Below, piece by piece: positions 1 through 7,404 of a stretch of 50,045 nucleotides of DNA. Source of the DNA: Pseudomonadota bacterium (GTDB taxonomy: Bacteria; Pseudomonadota; Gammaproteobacteria; Burkholderiales; Rhodocyclaceae); assembly GCA_018262095.1 (NCBI GenBank), contig JAGTRW010000054.1, positions 1 to 50,045 on the forward strand, read 5' to 3'. Both the position numbers and the translations under genes were made by a program. Position 1 is the stretch's first letter; every line of letters begins with the position of its first letter. The notes beneath the pieces were generated by a model. That model was not told the origin of the DNA. It worked only from the letters and a program-made list of their open reading frames with translations, and searched no databases.

Positions 1-1
1 G

Positions 2-295
2 AGCGAGATCACCGCGGCGTCGGAAGAGCAGACGACCGGCGTCAATCAGATCAGCCAGGCGATGACGCAGCTCAACAGCGTGACGCAGCAGAACGCGGCG
101 TCTTCCGAGGAGCTTTCGGCGACCGCCGAAGAAATGAGCGCGCAGGCCGAAAGCCTCAAGGATCTGATGGCGCAGTTCAGGGTCGCTGACGGCGGGGCGT
201 CGTCTGCACCGCGCGCGGCCAAGGCGGCGAAGGCCCCGGCGGCGAAGAAAACCGTTGCCGCCAATGCCGGGATGGCGGATTTTGAACGCTTCTAG
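2..295 (+). CDS. Methyl-accepting chemotaxis protein, C-terminal fragment
   Basis: The reading frame is open from the first bases of the window, so only the last 97 residues of a chemoreceptor are present. The visible part is the descending helix of the cytoplasmic signalling domain, with the glutamate/glutamine/alanine-rich methylation-helix pattern (SSEELSATAEEMSAQAESL) followed by an Ala/Lys-rich linker. The protein ends in DFERF, which fits the consensus x-[HFYW]-x-x-[HFYW] of CheR/CheB-tethering pentapeptides. It lies 10 bp before cheW and is part of a che cluster. Family assignment is secure from this helix; the ligand-binding half lies outside the window, so the stimulus is unknown. 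Confidence 0.93.
   Translation, partial: SEITAASEEQTTGVNQISQAMTQLNSVTQQNAASSEELSATAEEMSAQAESLKDLMAQFRVADGGASSAPRAAKAAKAPAAKKTVAANAGMADFERF
104..147 (+). repeat. Direct repeat copy 1, MCP methylation helix
   Basis: These 44 bases are identical to 2047-2090 in the next chemoreceptor gene; extending left, 92-147 and 2035-2090 differ at only two positions. The identity covers a methylation-helix segment and exceeds what protein conservation alone would need, which suggests recent duplication or gene conversion between the two receptors. Confidence 0.9.
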
Positions 296-305
296 GGAGT
301 TGGCC

Positions 306-854
306 ATGAATACAGAACTGCAGCTTGCTGCTGCCCCCCGATCGCCGGTGGTGGCCAAGTCGGGGATCGGCGACGGGATCGCGACGGGGCAGCCGTATCT
401 GGCCTTCCGGCTGGCCGGCGAGGTCTATGCCATCGATATTCTGCGCATTCGCGAAATCATCGAATACACGCCGCCGACCACCGTCCCGATGATGCCGCCG
501 TCGCTGCGCGGCGTGATCAATTTGCGCGGCGCGGTGGTGCCGGTCATCGACCTCGCGGTGCGCTTTGGACGCGAGGCCACCGGCGTTGGCAAGCGCACCT
601 GCTTTGTGATCGTCGAAGTCGAGCACGAAGGCGCGACCCATGTTCTCGGCCTGATGGTCGACGGCGTGAACGCCGTGATGGAGATCGGTGCTGCCGACAT
701 CGAACCGCCGCCGTCGTTCGGTACCCGAGTCAATGCCGAATTTATCGCCGGAATGGCGCGCGTCGATGGCCGCTTCGTGATCATCCTCGACATTGCCCGC
801 GTGCTGTCGATCGAGGAAATGGCGGCGATCAAATCGGTCGATAGAGCCGATTGA
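306..854 (+). CDS. cheW: Chemotaxis coupling protein CheW
   Basis: This 182-residue protein is a single CheW domain that would link chemoreceptors to the CheA kinase at the cytoplasmic face of the membrane. After a roughly 30-residue variable N-terminus comes the typical core: YLAFRLAGEVYAIDI, IREIIEY, VPMMPPSLRGVINLRG and VPVIDLAVRFG. The ATG at 306 is preceded by AGGGAG at proper spacing; an upstream TTG in frame lies inside the preceding receptor gene and is unlikely. It sits between two MCP genes and upstream of cheB, consistent with one che operon whose cheA and cheR would lie outside the window. Confidence 0.95.
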   Translation: MNTELQLAAAPRSPVVAKSGIGDGIATGQPYLAFRLAGEVYAIDILRIREIIEYTPPTTVPMMPPSLRGVINLRGAVVPVIDLAVRFGREATGVGKRTCFVIVEVEHEGATHVLGLMVDGVNAVMEIGAADIEPPPSFGTRVNAEFIAGMARVDGRFVIILDIARVLSIEEMAAIKSVDRAD

Positions 855-987
855 CGAATGCTGGTGATTGGTTTGCAGCAGCAGCGGTAGGTGGTTTTTC
901 GCAGTTCGTGCCGGAAGACAGTTTGCTTGGGCTGTCAGATTACGATGGCTGTTGAGATTGAATATTTTCCGACCAAAGGAGACTCAA

Positions 988-2241
988 ATGTTTTCAACCA
1001 TTAAAGCAAAACTGATCGCTTTAATCGCCGTAGCCATGGTCGCGATCGTCAGTATTTCGGCAACTGGCTTCATCGGCATGCGCAATGGAAGCGACGCGGT
1101 GAGGCAATACAGCGAACACCGTATGCCGTCGCTTTATGGATTGATGGAAATCGCCCGCGGTCAGCTCAGAGTGCGGGTCAATAACCGCGATTTGGTGCTG
1201 CTCGAAAATGACCCGGGAGCGCAAGCCAAAGTGAGCAAATTGCTCGAAGAAAGGTTGTCCGCCTTAGGTCAGATCGAAAAGGGCGGGAAGATCTACGAGT
1301 CGCTTCCGCTGGGGTCGGAAGAAGCTGAAGTGTGGAAGCAGTTCAAGAGCAATTGGAGCGAATTTCTCAAGCTGTGCAACGACGTCAACCCGGAAATGGA
1401 GAGGCTCGCCAAGGCCAAGTCGCCAAAGGAGCTCGTTGAGATCTTCGGCGAGATAAAGAAACTCATCGCCAAAGTCAGAGTCAGCGCCAGCGCCTTGCAG
1501 CTTACGCTCGACAAGCTGATGGAAATGAACGATCGCCAGGCGGCATCGTATGCGCAAAGCAGTGCGGCGTTGATGAGTACGATGACGGTGACGACCAACA
1601 GCGCATCAGGCATCGCCATCCTGCTGATTCTCTTGATCGGCCTGTATGTTTTCCGTAGCACGATGAAACAGTTGGGCGGCGAGCCGGGGGTCGCCGCCGA
1701 GGTCGCCAACCGCATCGCGCTGGGCGATTTTACGAGCAAGATCGAGCTTAAGGCTGGAGACAGCGGCAGTCTGATGGCTTCAATGCAGCAGATGAGCGAG
1801 AAGCTCTCGGAGACGATCACTCAGGTTCGCACCACGGCTGAGGAACTGACCAACGCCTCGACTCAGGTTTCATCGACCTCGCAGGTGCTGTCGCAGGCGA
1901 CTTCGGAGCAGGCGGCGAGTCTCGAGGAGACGACATCGGCGATCGAGCAGATGTCGGCGTCGATCGCGCAGAACACCGACAACGCCAAGACCACCGACGG
2001 CATCGCGCGCAAGTCGTCGGAAGACGCGCTGGCCAACGCGGCATCGTCCGAGGAGCTTTCGGCGACCGCCGAAGAAATGAGCGCGCAGGCGGTCAATCTG
2101 ATGGAAATCATGGCGCAGTTCAAGGTCGTCGGCGACACCACGATGCGCATGGCGACGCGTCCCGCCAGTACGTCGCGGACCACTTCGGCGAAGCGCCCGG
2201 TCAAGGCAAGCGAGGGTGTCAACGATTTCGAGAAATTCTGA
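988..2241 (+). CDS. Methyl-accepting chemotaxis protein lacking the signalling hairpin tip
   Basis: The 417-residue protein has TM1 at about residues 8-30, a helical periplasmic domain of the four-helix-bundle type, TM2 at about 206-223, a HAMP-like segment and part of an MCP signalling domain. The ascending helix (ASLEETTSAIEQMSASIAQN) runs to about residue 349 and then joins directly to the distal descending helix (NAASSEELSATAEEMSAQA). The highly conserved tip found in the other two full receptors of this window ([20 protein letters not shown]) is absent, with roughly 130 residues missing in frame. The tip binds CheA and CheW, so normal kinase control is doubtful. The protein ends in DFEKF, a CheR/CheB-tether-like pentapeptide. 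The ATG at 988 follows AAAGGAG. Confidence 0.88.
   Translation: MFSTIKAKLIALIAVAMVAIVSISATGFIGMRNGSDAVRQYSEHRMPSLYGLMEIARGQLRVRVNNRDLVLLENDPGAQAKVSKLLEERLSALGQIEKGGKIYESLPLGSEEAEVWKQFKSNWSEFLKLCNDVNPEMERLAKAKSPKELVEIFGEIKKLIAKVRVSASALQLTLDKLMEMNDRQAASYAQSSAALMSTMTVTTNSASGIAILLILLIGLYVFRSTMKQLGGEPGVAAEVANRIALGDFTSKIELKAGDSGSLMASMQQMSEKLSETITQVRTTAEELTNASTQVSSTSQVLSQATSEQAASLEETTSAIEQMSASIAQNTDNAKTTDGIARKSSEDALANAASSEELSATAEEMSAQAVNLMEIMAQFKVVGDTTMRMATRPASTSRTTSAKRPVKASEGVNDFEKF
2047..2090 (+). repeat. Direct repeat copy 2, MCP methylation helix
   Basis: This is the second copy of the 44-base identity with 104-147. It begins about 12 bases after the junction at which the hairpin tip is missing, so the repeat may be connected with the deletion, or with assembly collapse. 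Confidence 0.9.
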
Positions 2242-2329
2242 GCCGCGCCATGAGATGAGGGTTTCTGAATACGCCATAACCCAGCCAAGCGCCAAAAGGC
2301 CGGGGTGAGTCGCCAAGGAAAGGGTAGGC

Positions 2330-3403
2330 ATGGGAAAAGAAATCAAGGTCATGGTGGTCGATGACTCGGCGGTGGTGCGCAAGGTGATGAGCGCCATCCT
2401 CGAGCGAGATCCCGATATCCGGGTCATCGGTGCGGCGCCTGACCCGATCTTTGCGATCGACAAAATGCGTCGCGAGTGGCCTGACGTGGTCACGCTCGAT
2501 ATCGAGATGCCGCGCATGGACGGCATTACCTTCCTTTCGCAACTGATGGCCGAGCGGCCGACGCCGGTGGTGATCTGCTCGTCGCTGACCACCAAGAATG
2601 CGGAAACGACCTTGCAGGCGCTGGCGGCGGGCGCGGTATCGATCATCACCAAACCGGGCCTCGGGGTCGGCGATTTTCTCAAGGATTCGAGCGACGATCT
2701 GATCGCCGCCGTCAAGTCGGCGGCGCGCGCCAATATGGGGGCAGTGCAGCGTAGCGCGCAATTGCGGGCCCCGATTCGCGAACCTGGTGTGACTTCCGGG
2801 GCGGCGCCGCGTCTGGCGATGGCGCAGACCACTGAGCGCCTGGTCGCGATCGGCACCTCGACCGGCGGCACGGTCGCGCTCGAGCATTTGCTCACCGCGC
2901 TGCCGCGGGTGGCGCCGGGGATCGTGATCGTTCAGCACATGCCGGAAATGTTCACGGCGGCCTTCGCTGCGCGGCTCGACAGCCTTTGCGAGATTAACGT
3001 GCAGGAAGCCAGGAACGGGCAACGCGTCTTGCCCGGGCTGGCGCTGATTGCTCCCGGCGGCAAACACATGCAACTGGCGCGTAGCGGCGCGCAGTATGTG
3101 GTCGAGGTCAAGGATGGCCCGCCGGTCAACCGCCATCGGCCGTCGGTCGATGTGCTGTTCCGTTCGGTGGCCAAGTACGCGGGCCGCAACGCGATGGGCG
3201 TGATCATGACCGGGATGGGCGACGACGGGGCGCGCGGACTCAAGGAAATGCACGATGTCGGCGCCTTTACGCTGGCTCAGGACGAGGCCAGTTGCGTCGT
3301 CTACGGCATGCCCAAGGAGGCCGTCAAGCATGGCGGCGTCGATCGTTCATTGCCACTTTCAGCGCTGGCCGGGGCTATTTTGCGCGGCCGCGATGGCGCT
3401 TGA
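2330..3403 (+). CDS. cheB: Chemotaxis response regulator protein-glutamate methylesterase CheB
   Basis: This 357-residue CheB demethylates (and deamidates) receptor glutamates during adaptation. Residues 1-125 form a receiver domain with the acidic pair D11-D12, phospho-acceptor D57 and K108. After a linker, residues 165-357 form the methylesterase domain with catalytic S177 in GTSTGG, H203 in QHMP and an aspartate, likely D299, in GMGDDG. All key residues are present and the length is normal. It follows the tip-less MCP by 88 bp, with AAAGG and then GGGTAGGC before the ATG. Its partner CheR is not in the window. Confidence 0.97.
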   Translation: MGKEIKVMVVDDSAVVRKVMSAILERDPDIRVIGAAPDPIFAIDKMRREWPDVVTLDIEMPRMDGITFLSQLMAERPTPVVICSSLTTKNAETTLQALAAGAVSIITKPGLGVGDFLKDSSDDLIAAVKSAARANMGAVQRSAQLRAPIREPGVTSGAAPRLAMAQTTERLVAIGTSTGGTVALEHLLTALPRVAPGIVIVQHMPEMFTAAFAARLDSLCEINVQEARNGQRVLPGLALIAPGGKHMQLARSGAQYVVEVKDGPPVNRHRPSVDVLFRSVAKYAGRNAMGVIMTGMGDDGARGLKEMHDVGAFTLAQDEASCVVYGMPKEAVKHGGVDRSLPLSALAGAILRGRDGA

Positions 3404-3447
3404 CCGCGCTGATCGACAGCGCGCTGAAAAACCGACCGCTGGTCGAT

Positions 3448-3478
3448 AGCACGGGCGCTGCTGCCAAGCCCGCGTGCT
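3448..3478. terminator. Hairpin between convergent cheB and DUF599 genes
   Basis: An inverted repeat (AGCACGGGC pairing with GCCCG-C-GTGCT, one bulged base, 11-base loop) lies between the cheB stop and the stop codon of the convergent DUF599 gene. It may terminate transcription from both sides. There is no strong T run, so the call is tentative. Confidence 0.4.
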
Positions 3479-4182
3479 CAGCGTTCGCCGTAGTCGGTCA
3501 GCGCCTTGAGTACCGGCGAAGAAAACTCGCGGCGCGCCAGGACGATGACGATGATCATCGTCGAGACGATGAAAAGCCACGGTGAAACCATCCATGACAT
3601 AACCGCCATGCCGAAATAGTAGGCGCGCAGGCCGCGATTGAAATCGTTGCCGGCACAAGAATTGACCGCGGCAAACTTCAGCGCATGGTTTTCCAGTTCT
3701 TCGCGGCTGGCGTCGTGGGGCACCGACCCGAGGGTGATCGAAAGCAGATTGAACTGGCGCAGCGACCAGGTGAATTTGAAGTAGGCGATCACGAATACGC
3801 CGAGCAGAACGAGCAACTTGAGTTCGGTCGCTTCGCGCGAGATGACGCGTGAAAAGGGTAGTTCCGAGGCCGCGTTCATCAACTGGTCCATGGTCCCCAG
3901 CGCGGCGAACAGCGCGGCGATGATATAGATCGAGGTGTTGGCATAAAAGGACAGGCTGGGCAGCAGGTTGCCGATCAAGGCGACATCGACGATGCGCGGG
4001 TCTCGGCCAAGCATCACCCGTGCCCAGCCCTGGCGAAGCTTGTGCGTCTCTTCCATCAGGCTGGTACGGCCAGTCCAGCCGCGCTCGACAACCTGCTCAT
4101 AACCAAACCAGCAGATCAGAAACCAGATCAGCCCGAGCCAGTCAGGCCAGGAGAATTTGGTAAGAAAGTTGGCAAAGGACAT
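3478..4182 (-). CDS. DUF599 family membrane protein
   Basis: The 234-residue protein shows four hydrophobic segments (about 12-28, 80-95, 122-140 and 202-224) and the conserved central region of DUF599 proteins, including the GNLLP, ANTSIYII and FNLLS stretches and a polar block with NHALKFAAVNSCAGNDFNRGLRAYYF split over two helices. It is predicted to be an inner-membrane protein; its biochemical role is not established for the family. I use the ATG at 4182; a TTG three codons upstream is also possible and neither has a strong ribosome site. The long AT-rich region upstream would hold its promoter. Confidence 0.8.
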   Translation of the reverse strand: MSFANFLTKFSWPDWLGLIWFLICWFGYEQVVERGWTGRTSLMEETHKLRQGWARVMLGRDPRIVDVALIGNLLPSLSFYANTSIYIIAALFAALGTMDQLMNAASELPFSRVISREATELKLLVLLGVFVIAYFKFTWSLRQFNLLSITLGSVPHDASREELENHALKFAAVNSCAGNDFNRGLRAYYFGMAVMSWMVSPWLFIVSTMIIVIVLARREFSSPVLKALTDYGER

Positions 4183-4536
4183 GATCGGCAATCCAGGCGT
4201 ATTCGTCAGGCCAATAGTTTCTCACGAATCCCGAGAAGCACTGCGTCGTCGTCGAAGAGCGTGTTGTACCGCCTGTCTGATGGCCGAGACCGTCGTCTTG
4301 GTCGTCGAAACGAGCTTGCATCAGCGCCGTGCCGGCAAAAAATGACTTGTCAAGACTTGACTTATCAACAAATTGCAAACGCCAACGATTTATTACGTTG
4401 CAACAGTGAGTTAGCGCTTTGGTGGCTGGTTAAAATAAATTAACCGATAATAAACAACGGGTTATGATTTGCTTAATAAATCCGCAAAGTAAGGCAAAGC
4501 CTTGTCTGACAGGCACTTGGCACGCTCTTTCCTCTT

Positions 4537-4571
4537 TCATCCACAGACTTATCCACAGAAAATGTGGACAA
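4537..4571. other. Cluster of three DnaA-box-like sites
   Basis: A perfect consensus DnaA box (TTATCCACA) lies at 4549-4557. A one-mismatch copy (TCATCCACA) is at 4537-4545 in the same orientation, and a one-mismatch copy in the opposite orientation (reverse complement TTGTCCACA) is at 4563-4571. The last two form an 11-bp-arm inverted repeat with one mismatch. The cluster adjoins an AT-rich stretch, as in origins or DnaA-titration sites. No dnaA, dnaN, gidA or parAB gene is near, so function is unproven. Confidence 0.6.
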
Positions 4572-4612
4572 GTCAAAGTCCGCTCAATGGATGATGGTCT
4601 TACTCCTGCAAG

Positions 4613-4629
4613 TTAATGTAATACATTAA
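4613..4629. promoter_or_regulatory. Palindrome TTAATG-N5-CATTAA
   Basis: This is a perfect inverted repeat with 6-bp arms and a 5-bp centre in the AT-rich region, the size of a typical dimeric-regulator operator. No gene starts close to it on either strand, so its target is unclear. Confidence 0.4.
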
Positions 4630-4738
4630 TGCAAATAGGGTAATTTACTCGTTTGGGGTAGCCGATGTCATGGCTGTCGGTCGCGGGAAAACGGCGATCT
4701 GTGCGAGCCCGCCGACGACATCGGCAAGAATTGAGCTT

Positions 4739-5290
4739 TCAGCCGACGTGGCTTTTTACCCAGCTCACGTAACGATCCATCCAGCCTTGCAGGAATTTCC
4801 TGCTCTCGGTGCCGATCTCGCCGGACGCGTCGAAGAGACCGTCCTTGGCTTGAACGAAAGCCTCAGGCTGACCGAGCGTCTGCACGTCGAGGTAGGCCAG
4901 AATATTGCGCAGATGTTGTTGCGCCATCGCCGTACCGATGGCGCCGACGGAAACGCCGAGCACGCCGGCCGGCTTGCCGGCCCAGGCGCTCTGACCATAG
5001 GGGCGCGAGGCGTGGTCGATGGCGTTCTTGAGGACGCCAGGAACAGAACGGTTGTATTCGGGGGTGACGAACAGCAGCCCCTTGGCCGCAGCGATTTCGG
5101 CCTTGAGCTTGATCACCGACGGCGGCGGGGTGGCGTCGTTGTCCTGGTTGTAAAGTGGCAGGTCACCGATGTTCACCTGCGAAAACGAGAACTCGGGCGG
5201 CGCCAGTTTGGCGATGGCGTCGGCGAGCTTGCGGTTGAATGAATCGCGGCGAAGGCTGCCGACGATAACGGCAATCGGATATTGACTCAT
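4739..5290 (-). CDS. NADPH-dependent FMN reductase (chromate/quinone reductase type)
   Basis: The 183-residue protein is a flavodoxin-like fold reductase that would use NAD(P)H and FMN to reduce quinones, chromate or similar substrates in the cytosol. The FMN-phosphate loop is near the N-terminus (GSLRRDSFNRKLA, residues 10-22), and the family motif TPEYNRSVPGVLKNAIDHAS follows in the middle of the chain. I place the start at the ATG at 5290, which has AGGAGA just upstream; the frame stays open further upstream but without a better start. It is a single gene between the AT-rich region and the SYLF gene. Confidence 0.9.
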   Translation of the reverse strand: MSQYPIAVIVGSLRRDSFNRKLADAIAKLAPPEFSFSQVNIGDLPLYNQDNDATPPPSVIKLKAEIAAAKGLLFVTPEYNRSVPGVLKNAIDHASRPYGQSAWAGKPAGVLGVSVGAIGTAMAQQHLRNILAYLDVQTLGQPEAFVQAKDGLFDASGEIGTESRKFLQGWMDRYVSWVKSHVG

Positions 5291-5392
5291 GGAGATCTCC
5301 TGTTGAGAGTGGTGCGTAGTCCAGGGTAGTGCAGCCTGAACGATCGTGCCAGGCGCGAAGCCAGGCGCCATCGTCAGCGCTCACGTCAAATC

Positions 5393-5420
5393 AGGCCCGG
5401 CTTGGACCTGTGGCCAGGCC
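5393..5420 (-). terminator. Possible terminator after the SYLF gene
   Basis: CCCGGC-T-TGG pairs with CCA-G-GCCGGG across an 8-base loop with one wobble pair, 13 bp beyond the SYLF stop codon. No clear T run follows on the minus strand, so this is a weak call. Confidence 0.35.
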
Positions 5421-5433
5421 GGGATCAATCAAC

Positions 5434-5997
5434 TCAACGCTTGATCGGCGAGATCTTGGTTCCCTCGATCGAGAGCGTCGCCATCAGGCCCTGCTGGTCG
5501 AAGATGAAGGCGTAGGCATCGTCCTTGAGCGTCGACGACGACAGATTCTTGGCGACACCTTCATTGACCACCACCACGTTGGGGCCGACGCCAATTTCCC
5601 ACCCCTTTGACTTGTCGAGGTATTTGACGGCCTTGTCGCTCATCAGGAAGACGACATAGCTATACGACTCGGCGCCGGCCTGCCAGCCCCACGACGCGGT
5701 AACCGAGTTGTAGTAGCCGGAGAACTTTTTGTTCTTGGTCAATACGCCTTCACCGTAGGCGCCGCCAAAGATCAGTCCGGCCTTGACGATGTTCGGGAAA
5801 ACGAGGATCGCTTTGGCGCGCTTGCCCACCGCTTCGGCGGCCGGGTTGCTCTGGTAGAGCTTCTCCAACGCCTGCGCAGCGTCCTTGTTGAGGTCTTCGG
5901 CGGTCGCCGCGCCGGCGTGGGTGCTGACGGCGGCCAGCGAAACGGTGGCAGCGGCCACCAGCAGAAGATTCTTGATGATGCGTCCGAGGGGGATCAT
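5434..5997 (-). CDS. SYLF (Ysc84-type) lipid-binding domain protein, exported
   Basis: The 187-residue protein starts with a signal peptide (hydrophobic LLLVAAATVSLAAV, cleavage near residue 30) and continues as a SYLF/Ysc84 domain with the typical AKAILVFPNIVKAGLIFGG, SWGWQAGAESYSYVVFLMS and GPNVVVV stretches. SYLF domains bind phosphoinositides in eukaryotes; in bacteria they are periplasmic or outer-membrane-associated proteins of unclear role. The ATG at 5997 has AAGGAAA upstream. It is divergent from the phospholipase gene. Confidence 0.9.
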   Translation of the reverse strand: MIPLGRIIKNLLLVAAATVSLAAVSTHAGAATAEDLNKDAAQALEKLYQSNPAAEAVGKRAKAILVFPNIVKAGLIFGGAYGEGVLTKNKKFSGYYNSVTASWGWQAGAESYSYVVFLMSDKAVKYLDKSKGWEIGVGPNVVVVNEGVAKNLSSSTLKDDAYAFIFDQQGLMATLSIEGTKISPIKR

Positions 5998-6315
5998 TTT
6001 GATTTCCTTTAGCTTGAATTGAACTGCGTGACAGGAAAGCAGGTGTTTCGCCGGCATCCGAACGGCAGGCTCGGCTAGGCTGCGCCTTGAATTCCGGCAT
6101 GCAGCTTAGGTCGCAGCGCGCCGCCGCACGGTGCGCCAGCACACAGAGCAGCCTATTTCAGCAGAGCGGCCTGGCGAGGGGGCGCGCTATGTTGGCCAGC
6201 GCACCGACGTCGGGTGCGACGTTGCCGCATAGTGCGGCCGAGCGTGAATCTGTGTCGCTAAGCCCTCCCAACCTCCCCTTGTCAGGGGCGGCGAATCCTC
6301 TGACGAAAGCCTCTC
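5998..6315. other. Divergent promoter region, 318 bp
   Basis: This region separates the SYLF gene (minus) from the phospholipase gene (plus). I see no gene in it. It contains one copy of the recurring palindromic element at 6190-6206, oriented toward the phospholipase gene, followed by a CGTCG/CGACG inverted repeat. Confidence 0.6.
6190..6206 (+). promoter_or_regulatory. Recurring palindromic element, copy upstream of pldA
   Basis: The sequence TGTTGGCCAGCGCACCG matches the shared element at 109 bp before the phospholipase start. The flanks CGCTA on the left and ACG on the right are also shared with the copy at 44748, so the match extends beyond the palindrome. Confidence 0.55.
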
Positions 6316-7383
6316 ATGCCGTACGTTTCCGGGAACCTGTCCGCCGCGCTTCTCCTTGCCGCAGTGCTGCCGACGCTGGCCATCGGCCAGGACGTGAGCT
6401 GCGCGGCGATCGCCAGCAACGCCGAGCGCTTGGCCTGTTACGATCGCGCCTCGCTGCTCGCCATCACGGCACCAGCGACGGTCGACGACGTCAAAGCGCC
6501 GGCCGAGCGCGGCTTGAAGGACCGCCTGGCGACCTTCAATTCAGGTGAGAACGACCGCCTGCGCAGCCACGGGTCGGCGCTGACCGACCAGTGGGAACTC
6601 GATGCGCCGAGCCAGCGCGGCGTTTTCGTGCTGCGTCCGTACAAGCCGATTTACCTCCTGCCGCTGAGTTACACCAACAACGTCAATCAGTCGCCGTCCT
6701 CTGCGGCGATCGGCCACGGTGGCGCTGAACAAGGCAATCTGGACGCCGTCGAGGCCCGGGTCCAGTTCAGCCTGAAGACCAAGGCGCTCGAGAATCTGTT
6801 CGGCGACAACGGCGATCTGTGGCTCGGCTATACCCAGTCGTCGCGCTGGCAGGCATATAACAGCGATCTTTCGCGGCCTTTCCGCGAGACCGATTACGAG
6901 CCCGAAGCGATGCTCGCCTTCCACACCAACTACGAGTTCCTCGGCTTCAAGGGCTCTTTGGCGAGCATCGGCGTCAATCACCAGTCCAACGGTCGCGCGC
7001 TGCCGCTCTCGCGCAGCTGGAATCGGGTGATCGCCCAGGCCGGCTTTGAAAAGGACGACTGGATGGTGCTCGTTCGCCCGTGGTGGCGGATACCCGAGAG
7101 CGAGAGTTCAGACGACAATCCGGGAATCGAGAACTATATCGGCCGCGGCGAGCTGATCGTCGCGCGCCAGTGGCAGGGGCAAGTGTTTTCGTTACAGGCG
7201 CGCCACAGCCTGCGCGGTGGCGAAAATTCGCGCGGTTCGGCGCAATTGGCTTGGTCGTTCCCGATCGCCGGCGACCTCAAGGGTTACGTTCAGGTGTTTT
7301 CGGGTTATGGCGAAAGCCTGATCGATTACAACCACCGGCAAACCGTGATCGGCGTCGGGGTCTCGGTGTTCGACTGGTATTAG
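6316..7383 (+). CDS. pldA: Outer-membrane phospholipase A (OMPLA)
   Basis: This 355-residue protein has a signal peptide (about 1-24), a short domain with C29 and a RLACYDRA motif, and then a beta-barrel OMPLA domain from about residue 100. OMPLA hydrolyses phospholipids that reach the outer leaflet of the outer membrane, as a Ca2+-dependent dimer. The catalytic triad is visible: H222 and S224 in NHQSNGR and N236 in SRSWNR. The C-terminus ends in aromatic VFDWY, as expected of an outer-membrane barrel. The N-terminal RLACYD segment is an addition to the barrel. It stands alone, behind a copy of the recurring palindromic element. Confidence 0.93.
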   Translation: MPYVSGNLSAALLLAAVLPTLAIGQDVSCAAIASNAERLACYDRASLLAITAPATVDDVKAPAERGLKDRLATFNSGENDRLRSHGSALTDQWELDAPSQRGVFVLRPYKPIYLLPLSYTNNVNQSPSSAAIGHGGAEQGNLDAVEARVQFSLKTKALENLFGDNGDLWLGYTQSSRWQAYNSDLSRPFRETDYEPEAMLAFHTNYEFLGFKGSLASIGVNHQSNGRALPLSRSWNRVIAQAGFEKDDWMVLVRPWWRIPESESSDDNPGIENYIGRGELIVARQWQGQVFSLQARHSLRGGENSRGSAQLAWSFPIAGDLKGYVQVFSGYGESLIDYNHRQTVIGVGVSVFDWY

Positions 7384-7404
7384 CCGCGGCGAATAGATTC
7401 GTCC

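Larger units (their letters stand above)
4183..4738. other. AT-rich intergenic region, 556 bp
   Basis: No convincing gene is seen here. From about 4340 to 4660 the sequence is far more AT-rich than the rest of the window. It holds spaced GACTTGNC direct repeats at 4344 and 4354 (10 bp apart), an AT-rich block near 4430-4490, three DnaA-box-like sites at 4537-4571 and a 17-bp palindrome at 4613-4629. It lies between the 5' end of the DUF599 gene and the 3' end of the FMN reductase gene, both on the minus strand. Confidence 0.75.

Noticed and set aside
4183-4738. A complete chromosomal origin
   Set aside because: Only three DnaA-like boxes, no dnaA/dnaN/gidA/parAB neighbours and no divergent gene orientation; kept only as a DnaA-box cluster.
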